Source of the DNA: Aequoribacter sp003520285
GTDB lineage: Bacteria; Pseudomonadota; Gammaproteobacteria; Pseudomonadales; Halieaceae
Assembly: GCA_963966765.1 (NCBI GenBank)
Contig: CAXAAR010000033.1
Span: forward strand, 1 to 20,781
Direction: 5' to 3'
DNA: 20,781 nt
A program made the translations under genes and the position numbers. This document shows positions 13,541-20,781 of this stretch, piece after piece. Under the pieces are notes generated by a model that saw only the letters and a program-made list of their open reading frames with translations, did not search any database and was not told the DNA's origin. Every line of letters begins with the position of its first letter. Within the stretch, counting starts at the first letter, position 1.

Positions 13541-15142
13541 ATGACCACACGCGTCGCTCAACTACTCGATGCCGTTGCCACGCATCCTGACCGCGCCAAC
13601 ATTCTTCGCGCACAGCGTGGTATCGAGAAAGAGTCGCTGCGAGTTGACAGCCATGGCCTCATAGCCCAAACCGATCACCCCCACACCCTGGGTTCACCTC
13701 TGACCCACTCGATGATCACCACCGACTACAGCGAGGCCTTGCTCGAATTCATTACGCCGGTATCCTCATCAACCGCTGAGACACTTGGTTTTCTGAACGA
13801 TATCCACCACTTTGTCTATCATCAACTAGACCATGAATTACTCTGGCCTGCCAGCATGCCATGTGCTCTGACAGCAGATAACGACATTCCGGTAGCGCGG
13901 TACGGGAGCTCTAATTCGGCGCGGATCAAGACGATTTACCGCTACGGCTTGGGTCACCGCTACGGGCGCAGAATGCAGACTATCGCCGGCATCCATTACA
14001 ACTTCTCTATGCCTGAGCCCTTTTGGATCTGGCTGCAGCAGACGTGTGGTGACACCAGACCTCTAAACGAATTCACAACCGATCGCTATCTGGGTTTGAT
14101 CCGGAACTTCCAGCGGTGGTCGTGGATGTTAGTCTACCTGTTCGGTGCATCTCCCGCCGTATGTTCATCGTTTTTAAAGGGTCGAGACGATCATGGTCTC
14201 ATTCCTACAGACGCCGAACACAGCACCTACCATCTCCCCGATGCAACCTCGCTTCGAATGGGTGGACTAGGCTACAACAGCGAGGCTCAGCGGTCACTGC
14301 AAGTGTGCTACAACCAGCTGGATAGCTATATCGAGACACTCCGTGCGGCGATCGTGAAACCGCATCCAGCTTATCAACAGATTCCCAAGCAACTCGACAA
14401 TGAGTACCAGCAACTCAGCGATTGTTTACTGCAGATTGAAAATGAGTTTTATAGCCCGATTAGGCCCAAGCGAGTCTCTCGTCGAGGCGAGCCCTCTTTG
14501 CATGCACTGGCATGCGGCGGTATTGAGTACATCGAAGTTCGCTGCCTAGACGTCAACCCCCTGCTGCCAGTTGGCATTGATGACACCCAAATCCGTTTTC
14601 TGGATTTATTTCTGCTGTACTGCCTACTCGACGATAGTTCAGCCTGTACCCCGTCAGAACAGTCTCAACAAGCCTTCAATTTCGATGCCGTAGTCACACG
14701 TGGCAGGTCGTCTGATCTGATGCTTCATAAAGGCGATACCACACTCACACTGGAAGCGTGGGGCCTGAGTATTATTGAACAGTTAGAGCCGCTCGCCCAA
14801 GTGCTGGATGCGACCATTGAACCCGGCTATTTAGACGCACTGAAAGCGCAATCCGCAAAACTCTCAGACCCAACTCTGACGCCATCGGGTCGCATCAGCG
14901 AACAGCTTAAGTCGAACAGTTTTTTTGCAACGTCATTAAAGCAGGCAGAAACTACTCGCGACGTTTTTCTATCAACACCTTTGCCCGAACCTCTGGCAAC
15001 ATACTTTCAGCAACTTGCAACAGAGAGCCATTCCCGCAGGCTGCAGATTGAAGCGAACGATGACCGACCCTTCGAACAATTTTTACAAGAGTTTTTAGAG
15101 CAGTATCAGTCTAGCGCGCTCAATTTAAGTAGTTCTGATTAG
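13541..15142 (+). CDS. gshA: Glutamate-cysteine ligase
   Basis: GshA joins glutamate and cysteine with ATP to make gamma-glutamylcysteine, the first and rate-limiting step of glutathione synthesis, in the cytosol. The product is 533 residues, close to the 518 of E. coli GshA. It shows the family landmarks RGIEKESLRV near the N-terminus, DYSEALLEFITPV, RYGLGHRYGRRMQTIAGIHYNFSMP, and the later GGIEYIEVRCLDVNPL. AAGGA lies upstream of the ATG at 13541, so this start is preferred over the in-frame GTG at 13514. gshB is not in the window. The stop overlaps the stop of convergent cysQ, so the two messages must overlap at their 3' ends. Confidence 0.95.
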   Translation: MTTRVAQLLDAVATHPDRANILRAQRGIEKESLRVDSHGLIAQTDHPHTLGSPLTHSMITTDYSEALLEFITPVSSSTAETLGFLNDIHHFVYHQLDHELLWPASMPCALTADNDIPVARYGSSNSARIKTIYRYGLGHRYGRRMQTIAGIHYNFSMPEPFWIWLQQTCGDTRPLNEFTTDRYLGLIRNFQRWSWMLVYLFGASPAVCSSFLKGRDDHGLIPTDAEHSTYHLPDATSLRMGGLGYNSEAQRSLQVCYNQLDSYIETLRAAIVKPHPAYQQIPKQLDNEYQQLSDCLLQIENEFYSPIRPKRVSRRGEPSLHALACGGIEYIEVRCLDVNPLLPVGIDDTQIRFLDLFLLYCLLDDSSACTPSEQSQQAFNFDAVVTRGRSSDLMLHKGDTTLTLEAWGLSIIEQLEPLAQVLDATIEPGYLDALKAQSAKLSDPTLTPSGRISEQLKSNSFFATSLKQAETTRDVFLSTPLPEPLATYFQQLATESHSRRLQIEANDDRPFEQFLQEFLEQYQSSALNLSSSD

Positions 15143-16008
15143 CGTTCCAATTGAAGCCGGCAAGAGCGCCAAAAGTCGCTCTTAGAGTCCGCCAAAGCCC
15201 AAAAATGAGGACTCATTAAGCTGGTGTGCCTGTTATATGACAGGGGTTGTGCATCCATGCCGAGGACCGCACCCCCAGCACCCTCTACGATGGCTTGGCC
15301 GGCGCCGGTATCCCACTCGCAACACGGTGAATAGCGCGGGTAAATATCACCCAAACCCTCAGCTAATCGCGGAAACTTCAGGGCACTGCCACTGTCGTGA
15401 CGTGTCACAGCAATACCCCGGTCTTCCAAGTAAGACAGCAAGCGATCCAAATGCTCGTTGCGGTGGCGTGCGCTCGCTAACACGGTAATACCTTGGGTAG
15501 CATCTAAATTCAGTGCACGTGCTTCTAATGCAATAGCAGTCGTTAAATCTGCCCCCTGTGGAATTCGATAGGCACCCCACCCTTTGCCACCGAACCATAT
15601 GGTGCCTGTGACGGGCTGTGCAATCAGTCCGAGAATCGGCTGATGATCGCGTATTAGGGCAATATTGATCGTGAACTCATCGGTGCGATCCAAAAATTCT
15701 CGGGTGCCGTCTAAGGGATCAACCAGCCAATAGTCAGACCACCAGAGTCTCTCTTGCTTGGTGGCTGCGGACGATTCTTCAGATAATACCGGCAGGTTTG
15801 GAAAAAGCTCTCGTAACCTGAGTTTAATGAATTCATGCGAGGCTATATCGGCAGCGGTTAGTGGCGTCGAGTCAGTCTTTTTAGCAGAGTCGATCGGGCT
15901 GCTTGAGTAATAATGCGTTAATATGAGCGCACTGGCGTCGCGAAGAAGCGCTAACAGCTGAGGCAGTGCGTCAGCAATATGAGCTTCTGGGATGGGATAA
16001 TTCGGCAT
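15139..16008 (-). CDS. cysQ: 3'(2'),5'-bisphosphate nucleotidase CysQ
   Basis: CysQ hydrolyses 3'-phosphoadenosine 5'-phosphate, a by-product of sulfate assimilation, to AMP and phosphate. With the start at 16008 the product is 289 residues, somewhat longer than E. coli CysQ. The metal-binding motifs of the inositol-monophosphatase superfamily are complete: SEES (76-79), DPLDGTREFL (97-106) and the C-terminal WDTGAGQAI. The open frame continues to 16113 but would run into divergent yrfG, and the region upstream of 16008 reads poorly as protein. No Shine-Dalgarno is visible at 16008. A TACACT box ends 6 bases before the ATG, so a leaderless message is possible. Confidence 0.92.
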   Translation of the reverse strand: MPNYPIPEAHIADALPQLLALLRDASALILTHYYSSSPIDSAKKTDSTPLTAADIASHEFIKLRLRELFPNLPVLSEESSAATKQERLWWSDYWLVDPLDGTREFLDRTDEFTINIALIRDHQPILGLIAQPVTGTIWFGGKGWGAYRIPQGADLTTAIALEARALNLDATQGITVLASARHRNEHLDRLLSYLEDRGIAVTRHDSGSALKFPRLAEGLGDIYPRYSPCCEWDTGAGQAIVEGAGGAVLGMDAQPLSYNRHTSLMSPHFWALADSKSDFWRSCRLQLER

Positions 16009-16063
16009 CGAGTGAGTGTAACATGGGCAAGTCTGGCGTGTCGTTGTGAGGTCGAGGAAAGCA

Positions 16064-16723
16064 ATGTTTGACTGGCAAGATATTGATACCGTGTTACTCG
16101 ATATGGATGGCACATTGCTAGACCTCGCCTACGATAACCATTTTTGGTTAGAACATATCCCCACGCTCTACGCCCACACCCAAAATCTGCCGATCATGGA
16201 AGCCAGAGACTTTATTCAAACGGCAATGGCCGCCGTGGCTGGAAAGCTTGATTGGTACTGTATTGATTACTGGTCTAACTTACTCGAAATTGATATTTCA
16301 CATCAGACCCAAATGACCTCATCACAAGTCGCACTGCGACCGTTCGTACACGAGTTCTTGTCTTACGCCAAAAGCCTATCGAAACGATTGTTGCTAGTCA
16401 CCAACGCGCACCATCACGTACTCAGCGCAAAAATGTCGGCCATCGAATTACGCCCTTATTTTGATGCCGTAGTTACGTCACACGACTACGGCTCAGCTAA
16501 AGAGTCAGAGCGCTTTTGGCAACAGCTACAACGGCATCATCCTTTTAATCCACAATCGACTGTCCTGATTGATGATAACGAAGAGGTACTATACGCAGCC
16601 GAGCGGTATGGCATCGCACACACCATTACACTGCGCCAGCCGGATTCAAAACAAGTCGCCAGGCTATGCACGAGGTATGCAGCAATACATCATTTCGACG
16701 AACTGATACACTCGGCACAGTGA
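16064..16723 (+). CDS. yrfG: HAD-family nucleotidase YrfG (GMP/IMP nucleotidase)
   Basis: The product is 219 residues and carries the haloacid-dehalogenase phosphatase motifs: DMDGT (13-17) with nucleophile D13, LLVTN with the motif II threonine, and VLIDDNEEVL with the motif III/IV aspartates. Length and the segments LLDLAYDNHFW and AGKLDWYCIDYW match E. coli YrfG, a purine 5'-nucleotidase. GAGG lies before the ATG at 16064, preferred over the in-frame GTG at 16046. It is divergent from cysQ with a 55-base gap. In several gammaproteobacteria nudE sits between or beside these two genes; it is absent here. Confidence 0.88.
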   Translation: MFDWQDIDTVLLDMDGTLLDLAYDNHFWLEHIPTLYAHTQNLPIMEARDFIQTAMAAVAGKLDWYCIDYWSNLLEIDISHQTQMTSSQVALRPFVHEFLSYAKSLSKRLLLVTNAHHHVLSAKMSAIELRPYFDAVVTSHDYGSAKESERFWQQLQRHHPFNPQSTVLIDDNEEVLYAAERYGIAHTITLRQPDSKQVARLCTRYAAIHHFDELIHSAQ

Positions 16724-16799
16724 GTGCGCGAATGCTCGCGTTGCACTCGGGCTTGAAGCTTAATCGCTGACGAATAGAAACCCTTGAGGGGGATATCTG

Positions 16800-18227
16800 A
16801 TGTCTCAAATTACTGATCTGCTAGCCACCATCGACGCGGCGCCCAAAGGACCCAAAACGACTGCGCTGTTCGATTTTGATGGCACCATTATTTACGGTTA
16901 CTCAGCCTTCCATTTTTTGCGAGCACAAGTTGCCAAGGGCGACCTAGACCTGCGTGATTTATTAACCAGCCTTCAGGCGATGGTACAGTTCGGATTGCGC
17001 ACAATTGACTTCGCCAATCTGATATCACTGACAGCGCAATTCATGGCTGGACTGTCAAAATCAGATTATGACAATTTCGCTCAAACAGTATACGACCAGC
17101 ATATCGGCCGTCTTATTTATCCAGAGGTCAGACAACTCATCATCGCTCACCAAAAAGCGGGGCACACGGTTGCGATCGTCTCTTCGGCAACGCGCTTTCA
17201 AGTGGTCGGCGCCGCACAAGATCTGGGTATCGAGCACATTTATTGCACCGAGCTCGAGACTATCGATGACATCTTTACGGGTCATATCGATGGACCGCCT
17301 TGCTTTGGTATCGGCAAAGTGAATGCCGCCAAACAACTCCTGAAGAAAACTAAAGGTCGCTTGAGCAATACATTTTTTTACTCTGACAGCACCGACGATG
17401 CCGATTTGCTCGTTGCCAGTGGCAGACCGGTGGCACTGAACCCATCGCGAAGCTTGACTCAAATGGCACTCGAGCACGACTGGCCCAGTGCCACTTTCGA
17501 CAGCAGAGGCCGCCCAACGCTTGGCCAGCTGGTCCGATCATTGGCCGCAACATCGAGCGTGATATCCTCTTTCGCCGCCGGGATACCAGTATTAGCCTTA
17601 ACCGGATCAATGCGCCAGAGCAGGAATTTCTCTTACTCGCTATTTGCAGAAAGTGCGAGTGCGCTTATAGGCTTACAGATCGAAGTCACCGGTGAAGCCA
17701 ATCTTTGGAAAACGCGTCCAGCGGTGTTTATTTTTAATCATCAGAGTAAAACCGATGTCATCATTGCCGCCAAACTGATCCGGCAAGACCTTGCAGCGGT
17801 GGGTAAGAAAGAGATCAAAAAATTACCACTGATAGGGAGCGTCATGGAGTGGGGTGGCGTGGTCATGATTGATCGCAAAAACTCGCGCTCGGCGATCGAG
17901 GCGATGAAGCCCTTGGTGGATGCTATCCGCTATGACGGCAAGTCAGTGGTGCTGGCACCAGAGGGCACCAGATCGACTACACGCCGACTCGGTTCCTTCA
18001 AAAAAGGAGCCTTCCACTTAGCCATGCAAGCCGGCGTTCCGATTGTTCCCATCGTCATTCACAATGCCAGTGACATCGCGCCCAAAGGCGACTTCGTCTT
18101 TCGACCCGGAACGGTGTCAGTCACGGTACTCGATCCGGTTGAGACTAACCACTGGACTGACGACACCCTGAATGCCGAAATCGACGCTATCAGACAGCGC
18201 TACCTAGAAGTACTCGGGCAACGCTGA
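16800..18227 (+). CDS. HAD phosphatase-PlsC acyltransferase fusion
   Basis: The product is 475 residues with two domains. Residues 20-240 are a HAD-IB phosphatase: FDFDGT with D25 and D27, VSSAT (127-131) and SDSTDD (195-200). Residues 300-475 are a 1-acyl-sn-glycerol-3-phosphate acyltransferase: the catalytic HX4D is H314-D319 in NHQSKTD, and LAPEGTRS (385-392) binds the phosphate. A short hydrophobic segment lies around 252-270. The acyltransferase makes phosphatidic acid from lysophosphatidic acid; the substrate of the HAD half is not established. GAGGGGG lies 9 bases before the ATG. The next gene is a PlsB-type enzyme that makes the lysophosphatidic acid, so the pair runs consecutive steps. 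The same fusion order is known from Mycobacterium PlsC. Confidence 0.9.
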   Translation: MSQITDLLATIDAAPKGPKTTALFDFDGTIIYGYSAFHFLRAQVAKGDLDLRDLLTSLQAMVQFGLRTIDFANLISLTAQFMAGLSKSDYDNFAQTVYDQHIGRLIYPEVRQLIIAHQKAGHTVAIVSSATRFQVVGAAQDLGIEHIYCTELETIDDIFTGHIDGPPCFGIGKVNAAKQLLKKTKGRLSNTFFYSDSTDDADLLVASGRPVALNPSRSLTQMALEHDWPSATFDSRGRPTLGQLVRSLAATSSVISSFAAGIPVLALTGSMRQSRNFSYSLFAESASALIGLQIEVTGEANLWKTRPAVFIFNHQSKTDVIIAAKLIRQDLAAVGKKEIKKLPLIGSVMEWGGVVMIDRKNSRSAIEAMKPLVDAIRYDGKSVVLAPEGTRSTTRRLGSFKKGAFHLAMQAGVPIVPIVIHNASDIAPKGDFVFRPGTVSVTVLDPVETNHWTDDTLNAEIDAIRQRYLEVLGQR

Positions 18228-18297
18228 GCAGACGATAAGCCAAACATTCACTGGCTCGACCACGCCCGTAGGAAACTACAAAACTCACTTGCCAAAT

Positions 18298-18315
18298 GTA
18301 CCGCTAACACGGTAC
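18298..18315. promoter_or_regulatory. Inverted repeat upstream of the PlsB-type gene
   Basis: GTACCG and CGGTAC flank CTAACA; adding T18297 and A18316 makes the stem 7 bp. It lies 33 bases before the ATG at 18349. If the TTG start at 18289 were used it would be coding, so this element and the start choice depend on each other. It could be an operator or a leader hairpin. Confidence 0.4.
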
Positions 18316-18348
18316 AACAATAATTCGGTTATCATCAGGCGCTTGTGT

Positions 18349-20673
18349 ATGTTGCTCACTGAACAAGCTCGGCAAGCCAACCCGTGGCCCACTCATCACG
18401 AAGGGTCGATTCTGTTTCTTCTTGATGCGAGGAATCGCTTTGAGCGCCGAGTGCTCAGTGACTGGGTTGACTCTCACAACACGCAGCAGCAAACCTACCT
18501 CATGTATGCGCTGCCACTCCTCGACCAAAAACTCAAAATCGACTCTGCACTAATAAAACTGATTGAGAGCGCGCCTAACAGCACACTGATAGTGCCATTG
18601 AGACTGGCATGGAGTCCCTCTTCAAAGGCCATCGAATCAGGCCCCCGTCTGGCTGACCTTTTGCTTGGCGATCCGAGACGACCCAAGTCATGGCGTGGCA
18701 AGAGACTGTTAATCAACAAGCCTGAACGCGCAGCCTTCCTAGTGGGCTCTCCGGACACTTTGCACAACCTGAAGTCTCGGTTTGCGAAGATTATCGAAGA
18801 AGAAGATCAGACCGCGACCGCACTGGCAGAATTCATAGCCAGTCAAGCGGCACTGGTTTTGGATATCGCCGAGCGCAAACTGCAGGGCGGACGTTATAAA
18901 GTACCGCGCTTTGTCGCCAGTAACCTGCGCAACCGACGCCGCTATAAACAAGCCCTAATTAGCGCAGCTGAAGAGACCGGTCAATCGCTTGCCCTCACCG
19001 CTCGGGAAGCCGATAGCTATTTGAAAGAAATGATCTCGAAACCGAACACTTTTTGGCTCGATTTTTACGCTAAGTTTAATCAGTACTGCCTAGGCTTAGC
19101 CTACGAAGATGATGTGGTTGTGAACTCCGACAGTATGGAAAAATTGCGCGCTCAAGTGCGCGACTATCCCTCTATTTTATTGTGGACTCACAAAACTTAT
19201 TTAGACGGCATGGTGGTGCCCAAAGTCTTGTATGAGCATGACTTTCCTATGCCCCACATGTTTGGTGGGGCCAATTTAAGCTTTGCAGGTCTCGGCTTTT
19301 TACTGCGGCGGGCAGGCGGCATTTTTATCCGCCGGAGTTTTCAAGATAACCCCACGTACAAAGCCATCTTAAGGCAATATATTGGCTATCTAATGGAGAA
19401 ACGCTTTCCAATGAACTGGTCTTTCGAGGGCACACGTTCGCGCCTCGGAAAACTCATGCCACCAAAATATGGCTTGCTGAAGTATGTTCTGGAAGCAGCA
19501 CACAGTACTGACGCACGAGATATCCATATTGTGCCAATCTCGATCAGCTACGATCTCATCCGCGATGTCGAAGAGTATGCCACCGAGCAAGCGGGACGGA
19601 GTAAAAAAGCAGAGTCCCTCATGTGGTTTATCGGCTACGTCAAAAGTTTGGCACGACCCATGGGCCGCGTTTACATGAACATCGGCAATCCGGTGATACT
19701 GCCAACTGCACCTGATCCCGACGACAAACTAGCACTGGCTAAGATCGCTTTCGAAGTCGCGGTAGAGGCCAATAAGGTCACGCCCATCACCTTCCCTGCA
19801 CTGATATCTATGTGTCTATTAGGTTCGGCCCCGCGGGCTCTGACTGAGCAAGAGGTCGTTACCGAGTTACAAGAGTTGGTGATCTGGGCCCAGCAACGAA
19901 AGATCTTATTGTCAGACGATCTTCAAAAAGACATCAACGCCAACCTTGATGGCGTTTTAGGACTGATGATTGCCGAGCGCATTATCACTCGCTATGACGC
20001 GGGCCCCGAGACTGTCTACGGGATAGAGCAGAGCCAACACCCAATCGCGAGCTATTACAGAAACAGCATTATTCACTTCTTTGTTCATCAAGCGATTATC
20101 GAACTGGCGATCGTTAAGATCAAAGATCAAACTGGGCCGAAGGCCGTCAAAACATTTTGGTCCGAGGTGGACGCCCTCAAAGATCACTTCAAGTTTGAAT
20201 TCTTTTATCCACCCACTGAGGTCTTTCACAAGGACGTTGAGACAGAATTAAATCAACACTTCCCAGATGCATTGGAGCAGCTCAATCGCGAAAACATCAC
20301 CGGGGAAGCCATCCTGAGATCGATCACCCCATTGGTTGCGCATCGCACTCTGCTCTCATTTGCGGAGGCTTATTCGATTGTGACCGATGTCACCTGCCAG
20401 CCGACCAATACTGAGTTAGAAATCCAATCCGTGACTGACCAGGCGCTTAAGTTGGGCAAGCAAGCGTACCTGCAGCGACGTATTAGTAGCGAGTCATCCA
20501 TCGCTAAACTGCTGTTCCAAAATTGCTATCAGCTTCTGCAGCATCGCGGCTTACATGAATTCTCTGGCCCGCAGACGCATGATGAACGGCGTCAGCTCGC
20601 AATAGAATTCCGTGATATCCTTAAGCGACTCGACACCATCAGAGCAATGGCGCTCGCTAAAACACTGCAATAA
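18349..20673 (+). CDS. plsB: Glycerol-3-phosphate acyltransferase, PlsB type
   Basis: The product is 774 residues from the ATG at 18349; the frame stays open back to a TTG at 18289 (794 residues). It catalyses acylation of sn-glycerol 3-phosphate, the first committed step to phosphatidic acid, at the inner membrane. Using the ATG numbering, the catalytic HX4D is H281-D286 in WTHKTYLDG, GGIFIRRSF is at 323-331, FEGTRSR at 359-365, and PISISYD follows. FEGTRSRLGKLMPPKYGLL and AEQAGRSKKAESL-like segments resemble mycobacterial PlsB2 more than E. coli PlsB, whose sites read HRSHMD and VEGGRSR. Neither start has a good Shine-Dalgarno; the 20 extra residues contain rare-looking codons and an inverted repeat, so I prefer 18349. 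It lies between the HAD-PlsC gene and gpsA. Confidence 0.88.
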   Translation: MLLTEQARQANPWPTHHEGSILFLLDARNRFERRVLSDWVDSHNTQQQTYLMYALPLLDQKLKIDSALIKLIESAPNSTLIVPLRLAWSPSSKAIESGPRLADLLLGDPRRPKSWRGKRLLINKPERAAFLVGSPDTLHNLKSRFAKIIEEEDQTATALAEFIASQAALVLDIAERKLQGGRYKVPRFVASNLRNRRRYKQALISAAEETGQSLALTAREADSYLKEMISKPNTFWLDFYAKFNQYCLGLAYEDDVVVNSDSMEKLRAQVRDYPSILLWTHKTYLDGMVVPKVLYEHDFPMPHMFGGANLSFAGLGFLLRRAGGIFIRRSFQDNPTYKAILRQYIGYLMEKRFPMNWSFEGTRSRLGKLMPPKYGLLKYVLEAAHSTDARDIHIVPISISYDLIRDVEEYATEQAGRSKKAESLMWFIGYVKSLARPMGRVYMNIGNPVILPTAPDPDDKLALAKIAFEVAVEANKVTPITFPALISMCLLGSAPRALTEQEVVTELQELVIWAQQRKILLSDDLQKDINANLDGVLGLMIAERIITRYDAGPETVYGIEQSQHPIASYYRNSIIHFFVHQAIIELAIVKIKDQTGPKAVKTFWSEVDALKDHFKFEFFYPPTEVFHKDVETELNQHFPDALEQLNRENITGEAILRSITPLVAHRTLLSFAEAYSIVTDVTCQPTNTELEIQSVTDQALKLGKQAYLQRRISSESSIAKLLFQNCYQLLQHRGLHEFSGPQTHDERRQLAIEFRDILKRLDTIRAMALAKTLQ

Positions 20674-20686
20674 TAAAGGGCAATGC

Positions 20687-20781
20687 ATGGATTTGAACGT
20701 CGCTATTTTAGGAGGGGGTTCTTGGGGAACCACAGTTGCTCACCTGATTTCTCGCAACACCCATGCTCACCTGTGGGCGCG
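20687..20781 (+). CDS. gpsA: Glycerol-3-phosphate dehydrogenase [NAD(P)+], N-terminal fragment
   Basis: Translation from the ATG at 20687 gives MDLNVAILGGGSWGTTVAHL and continues to the window edge (31 codons). GGGSWGT is the GxGxxG-type nucleotide-binding loop specific to GpsA. This cytosolic enzyme reduces dihydroxyacetone phosphate to sn-glycerol 3-phosphate, the substrate of the PlsB-type enzyme encoded 13 bases upstream. AAGGG lies 6 bases before the ATG. A TAATAA double stop ends the upstream gene, and the short gap suggests co-transcription. The catalytic domain lies outside the window. Confidence 0.93.
   Translation, partial: MDLNVAILGGGSWGTTVAHLISRNTHAHLWA

Overview
The window looks like chromosomal DNA from a gammaproteobacterium, probably a marine heterotroph. 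The evidence is the tRNA-Thr/Tyr/Gly/Thr cluster leading into tuf, gshA of the enterobacterial type, a cysQ/yrfG neighbourhood, and a decayed type IV pilus ATPase of the PilU type. No taxonomic marker is complete enough to go further. There is no prophage, insertion sequence, CRISPR array or integrase. Most of it is housekeeping sequence with some accessory genes mixed in.

Left part (1-2117): the first codons of tuf (minus strand) are preceded by tRNA-Thr(GGT), tRNA-Gly(TCC) and tRNA-Tyr(GTA). The fourth member of this classical cluster, tRNA-Thr(TGT), points the other way and has its own promoter. Next come a SoxS-sized protein that is only an AraC-type DNA-binding domain, and a Prx5-type peroxiredoxin. 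The peroxiredoxin gene ends in a strong G-quadruplex motif fused to a 20-bp palindrome.

Middle part (2118-9160): an SLC13/DASS anion symporter is translationally coupled (ATGA overlap) to an exported protein whose sequence follows mammalian paraoxonase closely. Divergent from these runs moaA, then a MoxR-type AAA+ ATPase and a CoxE-type VWA protein. That pair uses a TTG start overlapping the upstream TGA. An octamer tandem repeat separates this operon from a pilU pseudogene. The pseudogene carries three frameshifts and one nonsense codon, although its ATPase motifs are still legible.

Right part (9173-20781): an RND efflux pump and its membrane-fusion protein (minus strand, no outer-membrane partner) diverge from gshA. 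gshA converges on cysQ with overlapping stop codons, and cysQ diverges from the nucleotidase gene yrfG. The window closes with a phosphatidic-acid module on the plus strand: a HAD-PlsC fusion, a PlsB-type glycerol-3-phosphate acyltransferase whose motifs look closer to the actinobacterial PlsB2 type than to E. coli PlsB, and the first codons of gpsA, which makes the glycerol-3-phosphate used by PlsB.

I did not find a clearly new multi-gene defence or mobile system. The candidates most worth following are the paraoxonase-like/DASS couple, the moaA-MoxR-VWA operon, the actinobacterial-like acyltransferase pair, the inverted tRNA-Thr, and the G-quadruplex/palindrome at the end of the peroxiredoxin gene.
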